Source: Aquimarina intermedia
GTDB taxonomy: Bacteria; Bacteroidota; Bacteroidia; Flavobacteriales; Flavobacteriaceae
Assembly (NCBI RefSeq): GCF_008124785.1
Contig: NZ_VNHU01000005.1
Location: 186,001-250,000 of the forward strand
Reading direction: 5' to 3'
Length of the DNA stretch: 64,000 nucleotides
Shown here piece after piece: positions 9,569-19,170 of the stretch. The position numbers and the translations under genes are program-made. The notes under the pieces were generated by a model. It was not told the DNA's origin and ran no database searches. It worked only from the letters and a program-made list of their open reading frames with translations. How positions within the stretch are numbered: position 1 is the stretch's first letter; each line of letters starts with the position of its first letter.

Positions 9569-10441
9569 CTATGTTAAATGCTTTTGAGCTTTGTATGAGG
9601 AACGTACCAAAGCACCACTTTCCACATGTCTGAAACCTAAATCTAAGCCTACCTCTTCGTATTTCTTAAACTGATCCGGTGTTATAAATTGCTTAACGGG
9701 TAAATGTTTTTTACTTGGTTGCAGATATTGACCTATGGTCACAATATCCAGACCAACTGCTCGCAAATCATGTAATGTTTGAATTACCTCGTCTTCTTTT
9801 TCTCCTAATCCAAGCATGATTCCGCTTTTTGTTCTTCCGATGCCCTGATCTTTTAAATACCTAAGTACTTCCAGGCTTTGCTCATACTTTGCTTGTATAC
9901 GAACCTCTCGTGTCAAGCGCTTTACTGTTTCCATGTTATGTGAAACAACCTCAGGGTTAGCAGCTATTATTCGATCAATATTTTTGGTTTTACCTTGAAA
10001 ATCAGGGATCAGGGTTTCCAGCGTTGTGGATGGATTCATTCGTCTTATGGCCTCTATCGTCTCTGCCCAGATAATGGAGCCTCCATCCTGTAAATCATCG
10101 CGATCTACAGAAGTAATAACGGCATGTTTAATATTCATTATTTTAATCGAACGTGCAACCTTTTCCGGTTCTGCCCAGTCTACGGTATCAGGTCTTCCTG
10201 TTTTTACCCCGCAGAAACCGCACGAACGTGTGCAGGTGTTTCCAAGAATCATAAAAGTAGCAGTACCTTCACTCCAGCATTCTCCCATATTTGGACAACT
10301 ACCTGAGGTACAAATCGTATGAAGTTTATATTTATCTACGATACTTCGTAGTTCTGTATATTTTTTTCCTGTAGGAAGCTTAACACGTAACCATTTTGGT
10401 TTTCCTTTCGGTGGGGCAACTGTTGCAGCATTTGAATTCAT
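9569..10441 (-). CDS. lipA: Lipoyl synthase
   Basis: Radical SAM enzyme that inserts two sulfurs into octanoyl groups on lipoyl domains. Two iron-sulfur motifs are clear: C44-x4-C49-x5-C55 (the sacrificial auxiliary cluster) and C70-x3-C74-x2-C77 (SAM cluster). I chose the ATG at 10441 ([17 protein letters not shown]) rather than the in-frame ATG at 10468, because a -7 box (TATTTTTG, 10465-10458) overlaps the upstream codon and would place transcription start downstream of it. The product is then 290 residues. It lies 26 bases upstream of gap on the same strand, so the two may be co-transcribed. Confidence 0.95.
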   Translation of the reverse strand: MNSNAATVAPPKGKPKWLRVKLPTGKKYTELRSIVDKYKLHTICTSGSCPNMGECWSEGTATFMILGNTCTRSCGFCGVKTGRPDTVDWAEPEKVARSIKIMNIKHAVITSVDRDDLQDGGSIIWAETIEAIRRMNPSTTLETLIPDFQGKTKNIDRIIAANPEVVSHNMETVKRLTREVRIQAKYEQSLEVLRYLKDQGIGRTKSGIMLGLGEKEDEVIQTLHDLRAVGLDIVTIGQYLQPSKKHLPVKQFITPDQFKKYEEVGLDLGFRHVESGALVRSSYKAQKHLT

Positions 10442-10457
10442 TCGCACATATTTTATA

Positions 10458-10465
10458 CAAAAATA
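10458..10465 (-). promoter_or_regulatory. -7 box of lipA
   Basis: TATTTTTG on the minus strand. The nearest TTG upstream is 22 bases away, longer than the usual 18-19, so only the -7 element is well supported. It decides the lipA start codon. Confidence 0.45.
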
Positions 10466-10642
10466 CAAAGATTGAGTTGAATACTGTCAACTTCTACAGA
10501 AAGTTGCAAAAAGTGATTTTGGGTCAGGAAGATATTCAGTTGGTTTAGTAAAGGTTTTAAAAAAAATAGCGTTAAAATTAAGTTAAAGCAAAATTTTTGG
10601 AGTAAAACAAAGTTATTTATATAACCAAATCATCAGTACTGC

Positions 10643-10876
10643 ATGTCACGAAAATTATATAATACACGGGTAACTAAAACTAATGATAGAAAACGTGTTG
10701 AACGTTGGTTACTAAAAAATCAAAACTATATCAACATCACAGCTATAGAAAAGGAAATTTCTGCACCCAAAGGCCTTATACAAAAATTCATAAAGTATGA
10801 TAAAATAATTCATGATAAATGGATAGCTCCTCTGCATGAAATTTTGAAATCAATAACTTCTTTTGGTTTGAGATAA
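10643..10876 (+). CDS. Small protein, possible HTH
   Basis: A 77-residue basic protein without Cys, signal peptide or membrane segment. The stretch ITAIEKEISAPKGLIQKF (about residues 33-50), followed by a third predicted helix ending in PLHEILKSI, looks like the helix-turn-helix and third helix of small phage-repressor-type DNA-binding proteins common in Bacteroidota. I cannot identify the family more closely. It stands alone, convergent with the sigma-factor gene, with its own terminator. Confidence 0.6.
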   Translation: MSRKLYNTRVTKTNDRKRVERWLLKNQNYINITAIEKEISAPKGLIQKFIKYDKIIHDKWIAPLHEILKSITSFGLR

Positions 10877-10898
10877 GGTCTTCCGACCTATTTTTTTT
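10876..10898 (+). terminator. Terminator after the small HTH-like gene
   Basis: Stem AGGTC / GACCT with a TTCC tetraloop followed by eight T. It begins in the stop codon of the small gene and overlaps the end of the convergent sigma-factor gene. Confidence 0.7.
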
Positions 10899-11457
10899 GA
10901 TCTGTAATAATTTCAGAAAGCAATTTTTTAGCACGCATTAACTTAACTTTTACGTTGTTAATAGATTCACCGAGCGTTAGTGCAATTTCTTTATAGCTCA
11001 ATTCTTGAAAGTACCGTAGATTGATAACTTCTTGATAGTGCGGTTTTAATTGTTTTATGAAGCGTAAAAGTTGTGCTAAATTTTGCTCTGTTATTAACTT
11101 GTCTTCCGGTGAAGGATTATCATCGGCGATCTTGTATACTGTATCATCTGCTTCAGTTGTAGTTTGCGATCTGATAGATGCATTTTTCTTTCGCAGTAAA
11201 TCAACATGAATGTTTTTTGATATTTGAATCAACCATGTTTGAAAATTATACTGTTCATCGAAGGTTTCAATTCTGTCGAAAGCTTTAGAAAAAGTCTGAA
11301 TGGTAATCTCTTCAGCTTCATATTCATCTTTTACCCGTTTTAACTGAAAAAAGTATACTGGATTCCAAAACGTGTTAAGAAGGTAGTTAAAAGAAATTTG
11401 TTTTCCGTCCTTAGCGCTTTGTATATGGTGTAAAAGAAGTTGAGAGTCTTGACTCAA
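10888..11457 (-). CDS. ECF-type RNA polymerase sigma factor
   Basis: A 189-residue sigma-70 family factor with only regions 2 and 4. Region 2 runs through AEEITIQTFSKAFDRI and FQTWLIQISKNIHVDLLRKK (about residues 45-95). Region 4 contains HYQEVINLRYFQELSYKEIA followed by GESINNVKVKLMRAKKLL (about 135-182), the -35-binding helix-turn-helix. No anti-sigma factor is adjacent in the usual place; instead a Cys-rich one-helix membrane protein lies 25 bases upstream in the same transcript. The target promoters are unknown. Confidence 0.9.
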   Translation of the reverse strand: MSQDSQLLLHHIQSAKDGKQISFNYLLNTFWNPVYFFQLKRVKDEYEAEEITIQTFSKAFDRIETFDEQYNFQTWLIQISKNIHVDLLRKKNASIRSQTTTEADDTVYKIADDNPSPEDKLITEQNLAQLLRFIKQLKPHYQEVINLRYFQELSYKEIALTLGESINNVKVKLMRAKKLLSEIITDQKK

Positions 11458-11482
11458 TTATATAAATTTAAATCTGGATGAA

Positions 11483-11695
11483 TTAAGCTTTGTTAGAAGC
11501 TTCTGATTCACTACAAGAGGCATACTGATCAGGAGTTTTACCGCACATTGAGCAGTTCTCACCTTCTTTATTCAAAAATGGACTTTGACTAGCGCATGTA
11601 CCTGCGAATTTCCCGTCTTTTTTTGCCCACAGTTTTATGGCAATGCCAGAAACAGCTAGTAACAATAAGCCAATAGTGAGTAGTAGAAGTTTCAT
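11483..11695 (-). CDS. Cys-rich single-helix membrane microprotein
   Basis: 70 residues. One N-terminal hydrophobic helix (about 2-22) is followed by a soluble tail with four Cys (C34, C48, C51, C61). C48 and C51 form a CxxC in GENCSMCGKTPDQ, suggesting metal or thiol chemistry. Its topology cannot be decided by eye. It is the first gene of a transcript with the ECF sigma factor and has a good promoter of its own. A role as sensor or regulator of the sigma factor is inference from position only. Confidence 0.75.
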   Translation of the reverse strand: MKLLLLTIGLLLLAVSGIAIKLWAKKDGKFAGTCASQSPFLNKEGENCSMCGKTPDQYASCSESEASNKA

Positions 11696-11718
11696 AAATG
11701 ATGTTTTAAAATGAACTG

Positions 11719-11747
11719 CAAATATACGAAGAATATAAAAGGTGCAA
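11719..11747 (-). promoter_or_regulatory. Promoter of the Cys-rich/ECF sigma operon
   Basis: On the minus strand TTG (11747-11745), 18 bases, TATATTTG (11726-11719). Both elements and the spacing match the Bacteroidota housekeeping consensus. The first start codon is 24 bases downstream. Confidence 0.7.
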
Positions 11748-11885
11748 TAGCAGAATTATAATTTAAACGAATGCTAGTATGTATCTTAACGAAGTTTTAA
11801 GGAGATGAAGTAGTTGTGTTTGTAAAATATTGATTATCTTTAGTTTAATCACTTAATTGTGATTTTTTTATTTGAGTTAGTCCAT

Positions 11886-11926
11886 AAAATACCTTCACAC
11901 GGTTTACCGTGTATTGAAGGTATTTT
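11886..11926 (-). terminator. Terminator at the end of murB
   Basis: Long hairpin: outer stem AAAATACCTTCA / TGAAGGTATTTT, inner stem CACGG / CCGTG, loop TTTA. It overlaps the murB stop codon by two bases. On the minus strand the outer stem ends in T-rich sequence. Confidence 0.8.
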
Positions 11927-12938
11927 ATATAATATTGACTTCTGTTTCCAATTCTATGCCGAAGTTATCTTTTATCTCTTTTTTTATTCTTTTTGAAAGA
12001 TCAAGGATTTCCAATCCTGTTGCATTCCCATAATTAACTAATACCAACGCTTGCTTTTCATGAACGCCTGCATCACCCCAACGTTTTCCTTTAAAGCCGG
12101 ATTTTTCAATAAGCCATCCTGCAGGAATTTTTATTTGATCTTTGGTAACCTGATAGGAGGGTATTTCGGGATATTTAATTTTTAGCTTTGTAAAGGTTTC
12201 TTGAGTAACCACCGGGTTCTTAAAGAAACTTCCGCTGTTTCCAATTTTCTGTGGATCGGGTAATTTACTTTTTCTTATTGCAATAACGGCCTCTGCGACA
12301 TCCTTAGGAGTAGGCGCTGTAACGGTGTGTTTTGCAAGTAATTCTTGAATTGCACCATAAGAGGTATTTACCTTATGATCATTAGTTGTCAGTCTGAAGG
12401 TGACTTCAGTTATAATATGTGTGTCTTTTAGTGTAGTTTTAAAAATGGAACTTCGATACCCAAATGCACATTCAGAATTCCTGAATTCTTTAATTAAACC
12501 GGTTTTTATTTCGATAGCTTTACATGAGACAAATGTGTCTTTTAACTCGGTACCATAGGCTCCTATATTTTGTATAGGCGCGCTACCAACATACCCCGGA
12601 ATGAGCGATAGATTTTCTAGGCCGCCGTAATTATTACGTATGCAAAACTGTACAAACTCATGCCAATTCTCACCAGCCTTTGCAGTAACTAAGATTGTAT
12701 TAGCTGATTCCAATTCGGTTGCTATCCCTTCAATAGCAATATGTAGTACCAGTGCATCTATGTTTTTAGTTAATAGCATATTACTGCCGCCACTCAAGAC
12801 AAATAGTGGGGCATCTTTATAATTAATTAAAGTACTGATTAGTTCTTCTTCACTATCTATACGTTGATATGCTTGTGCTTGTACGTCAATACCGAAAGTG
12901 TTGAAGGGCTTGAGGGATTTATTATGTATGATACTCAC
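11925..12938 (-). CDS. murB: UDP-N-acetylenolpyruvoylglucosamine reductase
   Basis: FAD enzyme that reduces UDP-GlcNAc-enolpyruvate to UDP-MurNAc for peptidoglycan synthesis. Seen: FAD-binding VLSGGSNMLL (about 47-56), SLIPGYVGSAPIQNIGAYG (about 112-130), the catalytic Ser region GNSGSFFKNPVV, and WGDAGVHEKQALVLVNYGNA near the C-terminus. The 337-residue length is that of type I (E. coli-like) MurB. It starts 17 bases after the aminotransferase stop and is probably co-transcribed with it. Confidence 0.95.
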   Translation of the reverse strand: MSIIHNKSLKPFNTFGIDVQAQAYQRIDSEEELISTLINYKDAPLFVLSGGSNMLLTKNIDALVLHIAIEGIATELESANTILVTAKAGENWHEFVQFCIRNNYGGLENLSLIPGYVGSAPIQNIGAYGTELKDTFVSCKAIEIKTGLIKEFRNSECAFGYRSSIFKTTLKDTHIITEVTFRLTTNDHKVNTSYGAIQELLAKHTVTAPTPKDVAEAVIAIRKSKLPDPQKIGNSGSFFKNPVVTQETFTKLKIKYPEIPSYQVTKDQIKIPAGWLIEKSGFKGKRWGDAGVHEKQALVLVNYGNATGLEILDLSKRIKKEIKDNFGIELETEVNII

Positions 12939-12955
12939 AGCTATTTAGTAAAATT

Positions 12956-14152
12956 TTATTTTTTCTTATTGTAGGCTTGTAATCCGAGTCGCAAGATATG
13001 AATTGATTGTAAAAGATCTCGACGATTTAACACGTATGCAATACGAACTTGTTTTTTTCCTAATTTCTCATTAGCGTAAAAGCCAGCGGCCGGAGCCAAC
13101 ATCACGGTTTGATTATTAACCGAAAAATGCTCAAGCAACCACCGAGTGAAATCTTCAGTGTTATCAACAGGAAGTTCTGCAATACAATAAAATGCTCCTT
13201 TTGGTTTTGATACGATCACCCCATCAATTTGCTCAAGTCCCTGAATGAGAGTGTCTCTTCTCTTTTTATATTTTGCAACCGTTTCTTTAGTGTCAGCGAT
13301 AGAAGTATCAAAAGCTGCTTCAGCTGCTATTTGAGCTAACGTAGGAGGACTCAATCTTGCTTGGGCAAATTTGGTGGCAGTGGCAAGCAAAGTTTTATTT
13401 CTACTAATCAACCATCCTATCCTTGCCCCACACATACTATATCTCTTGGATACAGAATCAATTACTATGGTATGCTCATTCATATCATTAAGTTCAAGAA
13501 CTGAATAATGCCGGCTGTCGTCATAAACAAAATCGCGGTATACTTCGTCAGCTATTAAGAATAAATCGTACTTTTTAGCAAGTTGAGCTAATTGATTTAT
13601 TTCTTCTCTGGAGTACAAATGGCCGGTAGGATTACCTGGGTTACAGATGAGAATTGCTTTTGTTTTAGAAGTAATACATCGTTCAAATTCTTTAATATCA
13701 GGAAGTGAAAAATCGTCATTGATCGTTGAGGTGATGGTTATTATATGAATGTTTGATTGTATAGCAAAACTTTTGTAATTGGCGTAAAAAGGTTCTGGGA
13801 TTATTATTTCGTCATTTATATCGCCAATACATCCCATAACAAATAGAAGGGCTTCACTGCCACCGGTGGTAATTATTACGTCATCTGAAATCACATCGAC
13901 ATCTAAAGTTTTATAATAGGAGGCTATCTTATCTCTAAAACTTTTAAAGCCACTTGATTCACTATAAGAAAGAACTTCTAAGGAATGATTGCGTATAGCG
14001 TTTAGAGCAAGTCGTGGGGTTTTTATATCCGGTTGGCCAATGTTGAGGTGAAAAATTTGCTTCCCGTCGTCTACGGCTCGTTCTGCATAGGGCGCAAGTT
14101 TGCGTATAGGAGATTCGGGCATTTGGATACCCTTTTTGGAGATTGAAGGCAT
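12956..14152 (-). CDS. PLP-dependent class I/II aminotransferase
   Basis: 398-residue fold-type I aminotransferase of the aspartate aminotransferase superfamily. The N-terminal MPSISKKGIQMPESPIRKLA and FHLNIGQPD fit the subgroup; NPGNPTG and the PLP-Lys motif SVSKRYSMCGARIGW are clear. The substrate cannot be fixed from sequence: aspartate, alanine or an aromatic amino acid are all possible. Cytoplasmic. It is upstream of murB in a two-gene unit. Confidence 0.9.
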   Translation of the reverse strand: MPSISKKGIQMPESPIRKLAPYAERAVDDGKQIFHLNIGQPDIKTPRLALNAIRNHSLEVLSYSESSGFKSFRDKIASYYKTLDVDVISDDVIITTGGSEALLFVMGCIGDINDEIIIPEPFYANYKSFAIQSNIHIITITSTINDDFSLPDIKEFERCITSKTKAILICNPGNPTGHLYSREEINQLAQLAKKYDLFLIADEVYRDFVYDDSRHYSVLELNDMNEHTIVIDSVSKRYSMCGARIGWLISRNKTLLATATKFAQARLSPPTLAQIAAEAAFDTSIADTKETVAKYKKRRDTLIQGLEQIDGVIVSKPKGAFYCIAELPVDNTEDFTRWLLEHFSVNNQTVMLAPAAGFYANEKLGKKQVRIAYVLNRRDLLQSIHILRLGLQAYNKKK

Positions 14153-14248
14153 GCTTGTAATTTTTGGTTGGGTAAATTTCCTGTTTATTTATGAAAAGAA
14201 GCTCAAAAAGATATTTTTTTTCGATCATTTTGTTAAATTGTACGTTAA

Positions 14249-15616
14249 ATGATAGTATTTTTAGATTTACGTAGAGGATGTTTGATTTTTTTGATTCTTT
14301 TTGGTATAAGCATAGTCACTTCACAACAAAATGGGGGAGAGAATATTTTTAAGCTTCGTCCAGGGGTTGAAAGCGATAAGTTAAATTTTAAGTTAGCAAA
14401 TAACTTGATAGTAATACCTGTAAGTGTTAATGGGGAAGAGCTTTCATTTATTCTTGATACGGGTGTGAGTTCTACGATTATTTTCAGTCTGGGAGATGAC
14501 AAAAAATTACAACTTAGTAATGCTACAAAAATTTATCTTAGAGGTTTAGGAGATGGAGAACCGGTCGAAGCTATCAAATCAACCGGTAATACTTTGGAAA
14601 TAGGGGATGCGATTAGTGCCAATCACACTGTTTATTTGATATTCGATGAAACTATTGATTTCTCTCCGCGAATGGGATTTCCTATTCATGGTATTATAGG
14701 GTATGATTTTTTTAAAAATTTTATTGTAGATCTCAAATACTCCAAAGAAGTGATCAAAATTTCAAACCCTAAAGCATACGTAGCCAAAAAATGCAGAAAG
14801 TGTTATCAGACTTCTTTGGATTTTAACAATGGTGTGCGACCATATATCAAGGCACAATATGGTGTAGATAAAAGAATTGATCTCAACTTATTGATAGACT
14901 CGGGTTCTGGGTCTGCGTTGTGGCTGTTTGAAAATAAGACGCTGGGTATAAAGGTGCCAGAGGATTCTTACAGAGAATTTTTAGGAAAAGGATTTAATGG
15001 CGATATCCATGGTGCTCGCTCTAAGATTAAGGCGTTACATATTGGAAAATTCACCATGAAACGTGTTACAGCCTCTTTTCCGGATAGCGTGTATATACAA
15101 GGAATTTCCACACTTCAACGGCAAGGGTCGCTAGGTGGTGGTGTATTAAAAAGATTTGATTTGATAGTGGATTATCCAGATCAAAAAATTTCATTCAGAA
15201 AAAATAGGTTTTTTAAGCAACCCTTCCATTATAACATGAGTGGTATCACAGTGGAGCATGCTGGTGAACGGTTAACCAAAGTGTATACCAGAGAAGATAA
15301 GATAAAACCAGAACGTATCCGATCAGGACAAAAAGCAAACAATGCTATTGTGATTGATTATACCTTTGGCTACCGTTACAGTATGGAGCCTAATTTTGAA
15401 ATAGTAAACGTGAGACCCGGATCTCCTGCTGCTCATGCCGGTTTGAAACGAGGCGATAGAATACTCAGTATTAATGGTAAAAATGCATATGAATACCAGT
15501 TAGAGGAAATCAATAACTTATTTTTCAATAAAGAAGGAAAACGTATCAGAATAGTTATAGATAGAGCAGGGGTTCGGTTGAATTACTCCTTTTTCCTGAA
15601 AAAGGTGATTGAATAA
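14249..15616 (+). CDS. Exported aspartyl protease with PDZ domain
   Basis: 455 residues. A hydrophobic N-terminus (about 10-25) acts as signal peptide or anchor. Two retropepsin-like lobes follow, each with the catalytic triad: FILDTGVSS (Asp about 71) and LLIDSGSGS (Asp about 214). A C-terminal PDZ domain (about 385-450) carries VRPGSPAAHAGLKRGDRI. Bacteroidota have many such periplasmic proteases, and the PDZ domain probably recognises substrate C-termini. The substrate is unknown. Its stop is followed by a hairpin shared with the convergent DUF1573 gene. Confidence 0.85.
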   Translation: MIVFLDLRRGCLIFLILFGISIVTSQQNGGENIFKLRPGVESDKLNFKLANNLIVIPVSVNGEELSFILDTGVSSTIIFSLGDDKKLQLSNATKIYLRGLGDGEPVEAIKSTGNTLEIGDAISANHTVYLIFDETIDFSPRMGFPIHGIIGYDFFKNFIVDLKYSKEVIKISNPKAYVAKKCRKCYQTSLDFNNGVRPYIKAQYGVDKRIDLNLLIDSGSGSALWLFENKTLGIKVPEDSYREFLGKGFNGDIHGARSKIKALHIGKFTMKRVTASFPDSVYIQGISTLQRQGSLGGGVLKRFDLIVDYPDQKISFRKNRFFKQPFHYNMSGITVEHAGERLTKVYTREDKIKPERIRSGQKANNAIVIDYTFGYRYSMEPNFEIVNVRPGSPAAHAGLKRGDRILSINGKNAYEYQLEEINNLFFNKEGKRIRIVIDRAGVRLNYSFFLKKVIE

Positions 15617-15619
15617 AAA

Positions 15620-15642
15620 AAGGCCCTTCGATGAAGAGCCTT
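15620..15642. terminator. Bidirectional terminator between convergent genes
   Basis: Stem AAGGCCCTTC / GAAGAGCCTT, one mismatch, 3-base loop, with an A run on the left and a T-rich right flank. It lies between the converging protease and DUF1573 genes. Confidence 0.7.
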
Positions 15643-15663
15643 AGTGTTATGTTTTTAAATATT

Positions 15664-16044
15664 TTAAGATTCATCTAGAACCGTTCCCTTTATTTTAATA
15701 GCTTTTGTGCCCTCTTCTGCATTAGAATACACTGTTATTGTTTTACGAATGGGTCCTACTCGTTTAGTGTCATACTTTACTTCGATTATTCCTGTGGCAC
15801 CCGGAGCAATTGGCCCTTCAGGTTTTTTAGGAATCGTACATCCGCAACTTGAATATACTCTAGAGATAACTAAAGGAGCATTACCAGTATTTGTAAACTC
15901 AAATTTACGAATACCATCACTTCCTTTCATTATTTCTCCATAATCAACAACGTCTGTTTTAAATTCTATTTGAGCTTTGGTATCCTGAGCATTAAGGGTT
16001 GTACTCAGTACGCCAACAAATAAAATTAGCATCATTCTTTTCAT
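15664..16044 (-). CDS. DUF1573 secreted Ig-like protein
   Basis: 126 residues. Signal peptide (1-19, ending LNA) followed by one DUF1573 domain: FEFTNTGNAPLVISRVYSSC, then the hallmark SSCGCTIP and GPIAPGATGIIEVKYDTK. The fold resembles an MSP/ASPM-SPD-2-Hydin beta-sandwich. Such proteins are common in Bacteroidota and their role is not established. Monocistronic by appearance. Confidence 0.88.
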   Translation of the reverse strand: MKRMMLILFVGVLSTTLNAQDTKAQIEFKTDVVDYGEIMKGSDGIRKFEFTNTGNAPLVISRVYSSCGCTIPKKPEGPIAPGATGIIEVKYDTKRVGPIRKTITVYSNAEEGTKAIKIKGTVLDES

Positions 16045-16132
16045 AATGTAGGTTTTTATTAAACGTAAAAGTACTTACTTTTTACGCAACTTCAAAATAG
16101 CAAAAGACTTTCAAGTTGTCGTTTATAATAAT

Positions 16133-16140
16133 TACTTTTG
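16133..16140 (+). promoter_or_regulatory. -7 box of valS
   Basis: TACTTTTG. It covers the in-frame TTG at 16138, which therefore cannot be the translation start; the ATG at 16171 lies 31 bases downstream. The nearest TTG upstream is only 14 bases away, so the -33 element is uncertain. Confidence 0.5.
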
Positions 16141-16170
16141 CAATCTAAAATTCAAAAACCACACCAAAGT

Positions 16171-18804
16171 ATGATTCCAGTTGGAAAGTATGACTCAAAA
16201 GCAGTCGAAGAAAAATGGTATGACTACTGGATGAAAAATAATTATTTTCATTCTGAAGTTGATGAACGTGAAGCATATACCATCGTTATTCCTCCGCCCA
16301 ATGTGACAGGAGTGTTGCATATGGGACATATGTTGAATAACACCATTCAGGACGTTTTGATCAGAAGAGCTCGTCTTAAGGGCTACAATGCCTGCTGGGT
16401 ACCGGGTACGGATCATGCATCGATTGCTACAGAGGCAAAAGTTGTGGCAAAACTCAAAGCAGAGGGTATTGATAAAAATAGCCTTACAAGAGAGCAGTTT
16501 CTGGAGCACGCATGGGAGTGGACGCATAAGCACGGTGGGATAATTCTAGAACAATTAAAAAAACTAGGGGCATCTTGTGACTGGGAACGTACCGCATTTA
16601 CCATGGATGACAATTTGTCTGAATCGGTAATCAAAGTTTTTGTTGACTTGTATAACAAAGGGTTGATATACCGTGGGTACAGAATGGTTAATTGGGATCC
16701 CGAAGCCAAAACTACCTTGTCTGATGAAGAAGTTATCTATGAAGAAAAACAAGGTAATCTGTATTACCTGAACTACACAGTGGAGGGCAGCGATGAGGTT
16801 TTAACAATCGCTACTACCCGACCTGAGACCATCATGGGGGATACTGCGATTTGTGTACATCCCGATGATACTCGCTTTACGCATCTTAAGGGGAAAAAGG
16901 CTATTATTCCATTAGTTAATCGATCCATTCCAATTATTGAAGATGAGTATGTTGATATTGAGTTCGGTACAGGTTGTTTAAAAGTGACTCCGGCTCATGA
17001 TCAAAATGATAAAGTGTTAGGAGATAAGCACAATCTTGAGGTGATTGATATTTTCAATGATGATGCTACTTTGAATAAGAATGGATTACAATACGAAGGA
17101 AAAGATCGCTTCATAGTTCGTAAGGAAATCATTAAAGATCTCGAAGCTATAGGAGCCTTGTTAAAAACTGAAGTTCACATGAACAAGGTGGGTACAAGTG
17201 AAAGAACTAAAGCGGTTATTGAACCAAAATTGAGCGATCAGTGGTTCTTAAAAATGAAAGATCTTGCACAACCTGCCCTCGACGCGGTTTTAGATAAAGA
17301 AGTAAATCTAGTACCTGAAAAGTTCGTTAATACTTACCGCCATTGGATGGAGAACGTAAGAGACTGGAATATCTCAAGGCAATTATGGTGGGGACATCAA
17401 ATTCCTGCTTTCTTTTATGGTGATGGAAAGGAAGATTTTGTAGTGGCTGAAACAAAAGAAGCTGCACTACAATTAGCCCAAGAAAAGTCGGGTAATGCAG
17501 ATTTAAGAAGCGAAGACTTGACTCAAGATCCTGATGCACTGGATACTTGGTTCTCTTCTTGGTTATGGCCGATGAGTGTATTTAACGGTATTTTAGAACC
17601 GGATAATGAAGAAATAAACTATTACTATCCAACAAATGATCTGGTTACTGCGCCTGAAATTTTATTTTTCTGGGTGGCTAGGATGATCATTGCGGGATAT
17701 GAATATAGAAAAGAAAAACCTTTTACCAATGTGTATCTGACAGGAATCGTACGAGATAAACAACGTCGTAAAATGTCAAAATCTCTCGGAAATTCTCCGG
17801 ATCCTTTACATCTTATAGATCAGTATGGAGCTGATGGTATTCGTGTGGGGATGTTATTGAGTTCACCTGCGGGAAATGATCTGATGTTCGATGAGGAGTT
17901 ATGTAAACAAGGAAGTAGTTTTGTAAATAAAATTTGGAATGCCTTTAAGTTAATCAAAGGGTGGGAGGTTGACTCTACAATCGATCAGCCTGCGGCATCT
18001 GCACTTGCAATTGATTGGTATACTGCTAAGTTTCAGGCAGCATTGGCAGAGCTTGAAGATCATTATTCAAAATATCGAATGAGTGATGCGCTCATGACAA
18101 CCTATAAATTGATATGGGATGATTTTTGTAGTTGGTTATTAGAAATGGTAAAGCCAGAATTTGGTAAGCCAATCGACAAAAAAACCTACGATGCCATTCT
18201 AAAAATTTTAGAAGAAAATTTAAAGATTTTGCATCCTTTTGTACCTTTTATTTCAGAAGAGATTTGGCAACAGATCGGAGTTAGAAATACGGATGAAGCG
18301 CTTATTATAGCTTCATGGCCTACAATGACAGATATAGATAAGGAATTGATTGAGAACTTTGAGGTAGCAAAAGAAGTGATATCAGGGATACGTACAGTGC
18401 GTAAAGAAAAAAATATTTCTTTTAAAGATGCGATCACTTTATCTGTACTTAATAGTGGTAAACTTACTACTACATTTGACAGTGTTATTAAAAAAATGGG
18501 TAATATTTCTGATCTTGATTATGTTACAGAGAAAGTAGATGGTGCTTTGTCGTTCCGAGTTAAGTCTAATGAATATTTTATACCTATCTCTGGTGCTATT
18601 GATGTGGATGAGGAGATTAATAAGCTACAAGAAGAATTGAAATATACGGAAGGATTTTTGAAATCAGTTCAGAAAAAACTTCAAAATGAGCGTTTTGTAA
18701 ACAACGCTCCTGAACAAGTAATTACAAATGAACGTAAGAAAGAGGCGGATGCAGAAGCTAAGATTGCTACCTTAAAATCCAGTTTAGCAAGTTTGCAATC
18801 ATAG
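16171..18804 (+). CDS. valS: Valyl-tRNA synthetase
   Basis: Charges tRNA-Val. 877 residues from the ATG at 16171 ([20 protein letters not shown]). Class I motifs: the HIGH-type LHMGHML within [13 protein letters not shown], and KMSKS in [14 protein letters not shown]. The CP1 editing domain lies between ([17 protein letters not shown]), and the C-terminal coiled-coil arm typical of ValRS is seen in the last about 65 residues ([17 protein letters not shown]). Length matches the family. It ends before an unusually perfect palindromic terminator. Confidence 0.97.
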   Translation: MIPVGKYDSKAVEEKWYDYWMKNNYFHSEVDEREAYTIVIPPPNVTGVLHMGHMLNNTIQDVLIRRARLKGYNACWVPGTDHASIATEAKVVAKLKAEGIDKNSLTREQFLEHAWEWTHKHGGIILEQLKKLGASCDWERTAFTMDDNLSESVIKVFVDLYNKGLIYRGYRMVNWDPEAKTTLSDEEVIYEEKQGNLYYLNYTVEGSDEVLTIATTRPETIMGDTAICVHPDDTRFTHLKGKKAIIPLVNRSIPIIEDEYVDIEFGTGCLKVTPAHDQNDKVLGDKHNLEVIDIFNDDATLNKNGLQYEGKDRFIVRKEIIKDLEAIGALLKTEVHMNKVGTSERTKAVIEPKLSDQWFLKMKDLAQPALDAVLDKEVNLVPEKFVNTYRHWMENVRDWNISRQLWWGHQIPAFFYGDGKEDFVVAETKEAALQLAQEKSGNADLRSEDLTQDPDALDTWFSSWLWPMSVFNGILEPDNEEINYYYPTNDLVTAPEILFFWVARMIIAGYEYRKEKPFTNVYLTGIVRDKQRRKMSKSLGNSPDPLHLIDQYGADGIRVGMLLSSPAGNDLMFDEELCKQGSSFVNKIWNAFKLIKGWEVDSTIDQPAASALAIDWYTAKFQAALAELEDHYSKYRMSDALMTTYKLIWDDFCSWLLEMVKPEFGKPIDKKTYDAILKILEENLKILHPFVPFISEEIWQQIGVRNTDEALIIASWPTMTDIDKELIENFEVAKEVISGIRTVRKEKNISFKDAITLSVLNSGKLTTTFDSVIKKMGNISDLDYVTEKVDGALSFRVKSNEYFIPISGAIDVDEEINKLQEELKYTEGFLKSVQKKLQNERFVNNAPEQVITNERKKEADAEAKIATLKSSLASLQS

Positions 18805-18827
18805 ATTGTAACTATTATCATAAACAT

Positions 18828-18883
18828 ATTCAAATAAAAAATAAGGCTTGATTTTAAAATCAAGCCTTATTTTTTATTTGAAT
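18828..18883. terminator. 56-bp perfect palindrome, bidirectional terminator
   Basis: A 28-base arm and its exact reverse complement meet at 18855/18856 with no loop; the core is AAGGCTTGATTTT / AAAATCAAGCCTT flanked by A and T runs. It separates valS from the convergent acyl-CoA-binding protein gene and can terminate both. Confidence 0.85.
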
Positions 18884-18893
18884 TAACTGTAGC

Positions 18894-19166
18894 TTATTTC
18901 ATATCTGTAATATACTGATCTACTAAAGCAATATATTTAAGTTTTGCTTCCTTTTGTGATAGATGCTTAACCTGAAACAAGGCATTTAGTTTGAAAGCAT
19001 TACGAAGTTCACTGGTTCCAGATGGGGTGTAAAATCCCTTGGTATGAGTCGCTAACTTATAATGTGCATACAAATGCAGCATTATATCCGTAGGAAGTTT
19101 TAGCTTTGTATTGCTGGCCTTGGTGAAGGCTTTCTCAAAAGCAATATCTAGATCTTCGTCATTCAT
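18894..19166 (-). CDS. Acyl-CoA-binding protein
   Basis: 90-residue four-helix protein that binds long-chain acyl-CoA in the cytoplasm. Signature pieces are present: LYAHYKLATHTKG (about 32-44), RNAFKLNALF and AKLKYIALVDQY. Some basic ligand-binding positions of eukaryotic ACBP differ, which is common in bacterial members. It lies 4 bases after psd in a lipid-synthesis cluster (cdsA-psd), which fits a role in supplying acyl groups. Confidence 0.85.
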   Translation of the reverse strand: MNDEDLDIAFEKAFTKASNTKLKLPTDIMLHLYAHYKLATHTKGFYTPSGTSELRNAFKLNALFQVKHLSQKEAKLKYIALVDQYITDMK

Positions 19167-19170
19167 GGTC

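Noticed and set aside
10442..10468. Nine-codon N-terminal extension of lipA
   Set aside because: The -7 box lies inside it and the extension (MYFCIKYVR) is unlike LipA N-termini.
16138..16170. TTG start for valS
   Set aside because: It is part of the -7 box TACTTTTG; ValRS homologues begin at the ATG at 16171.
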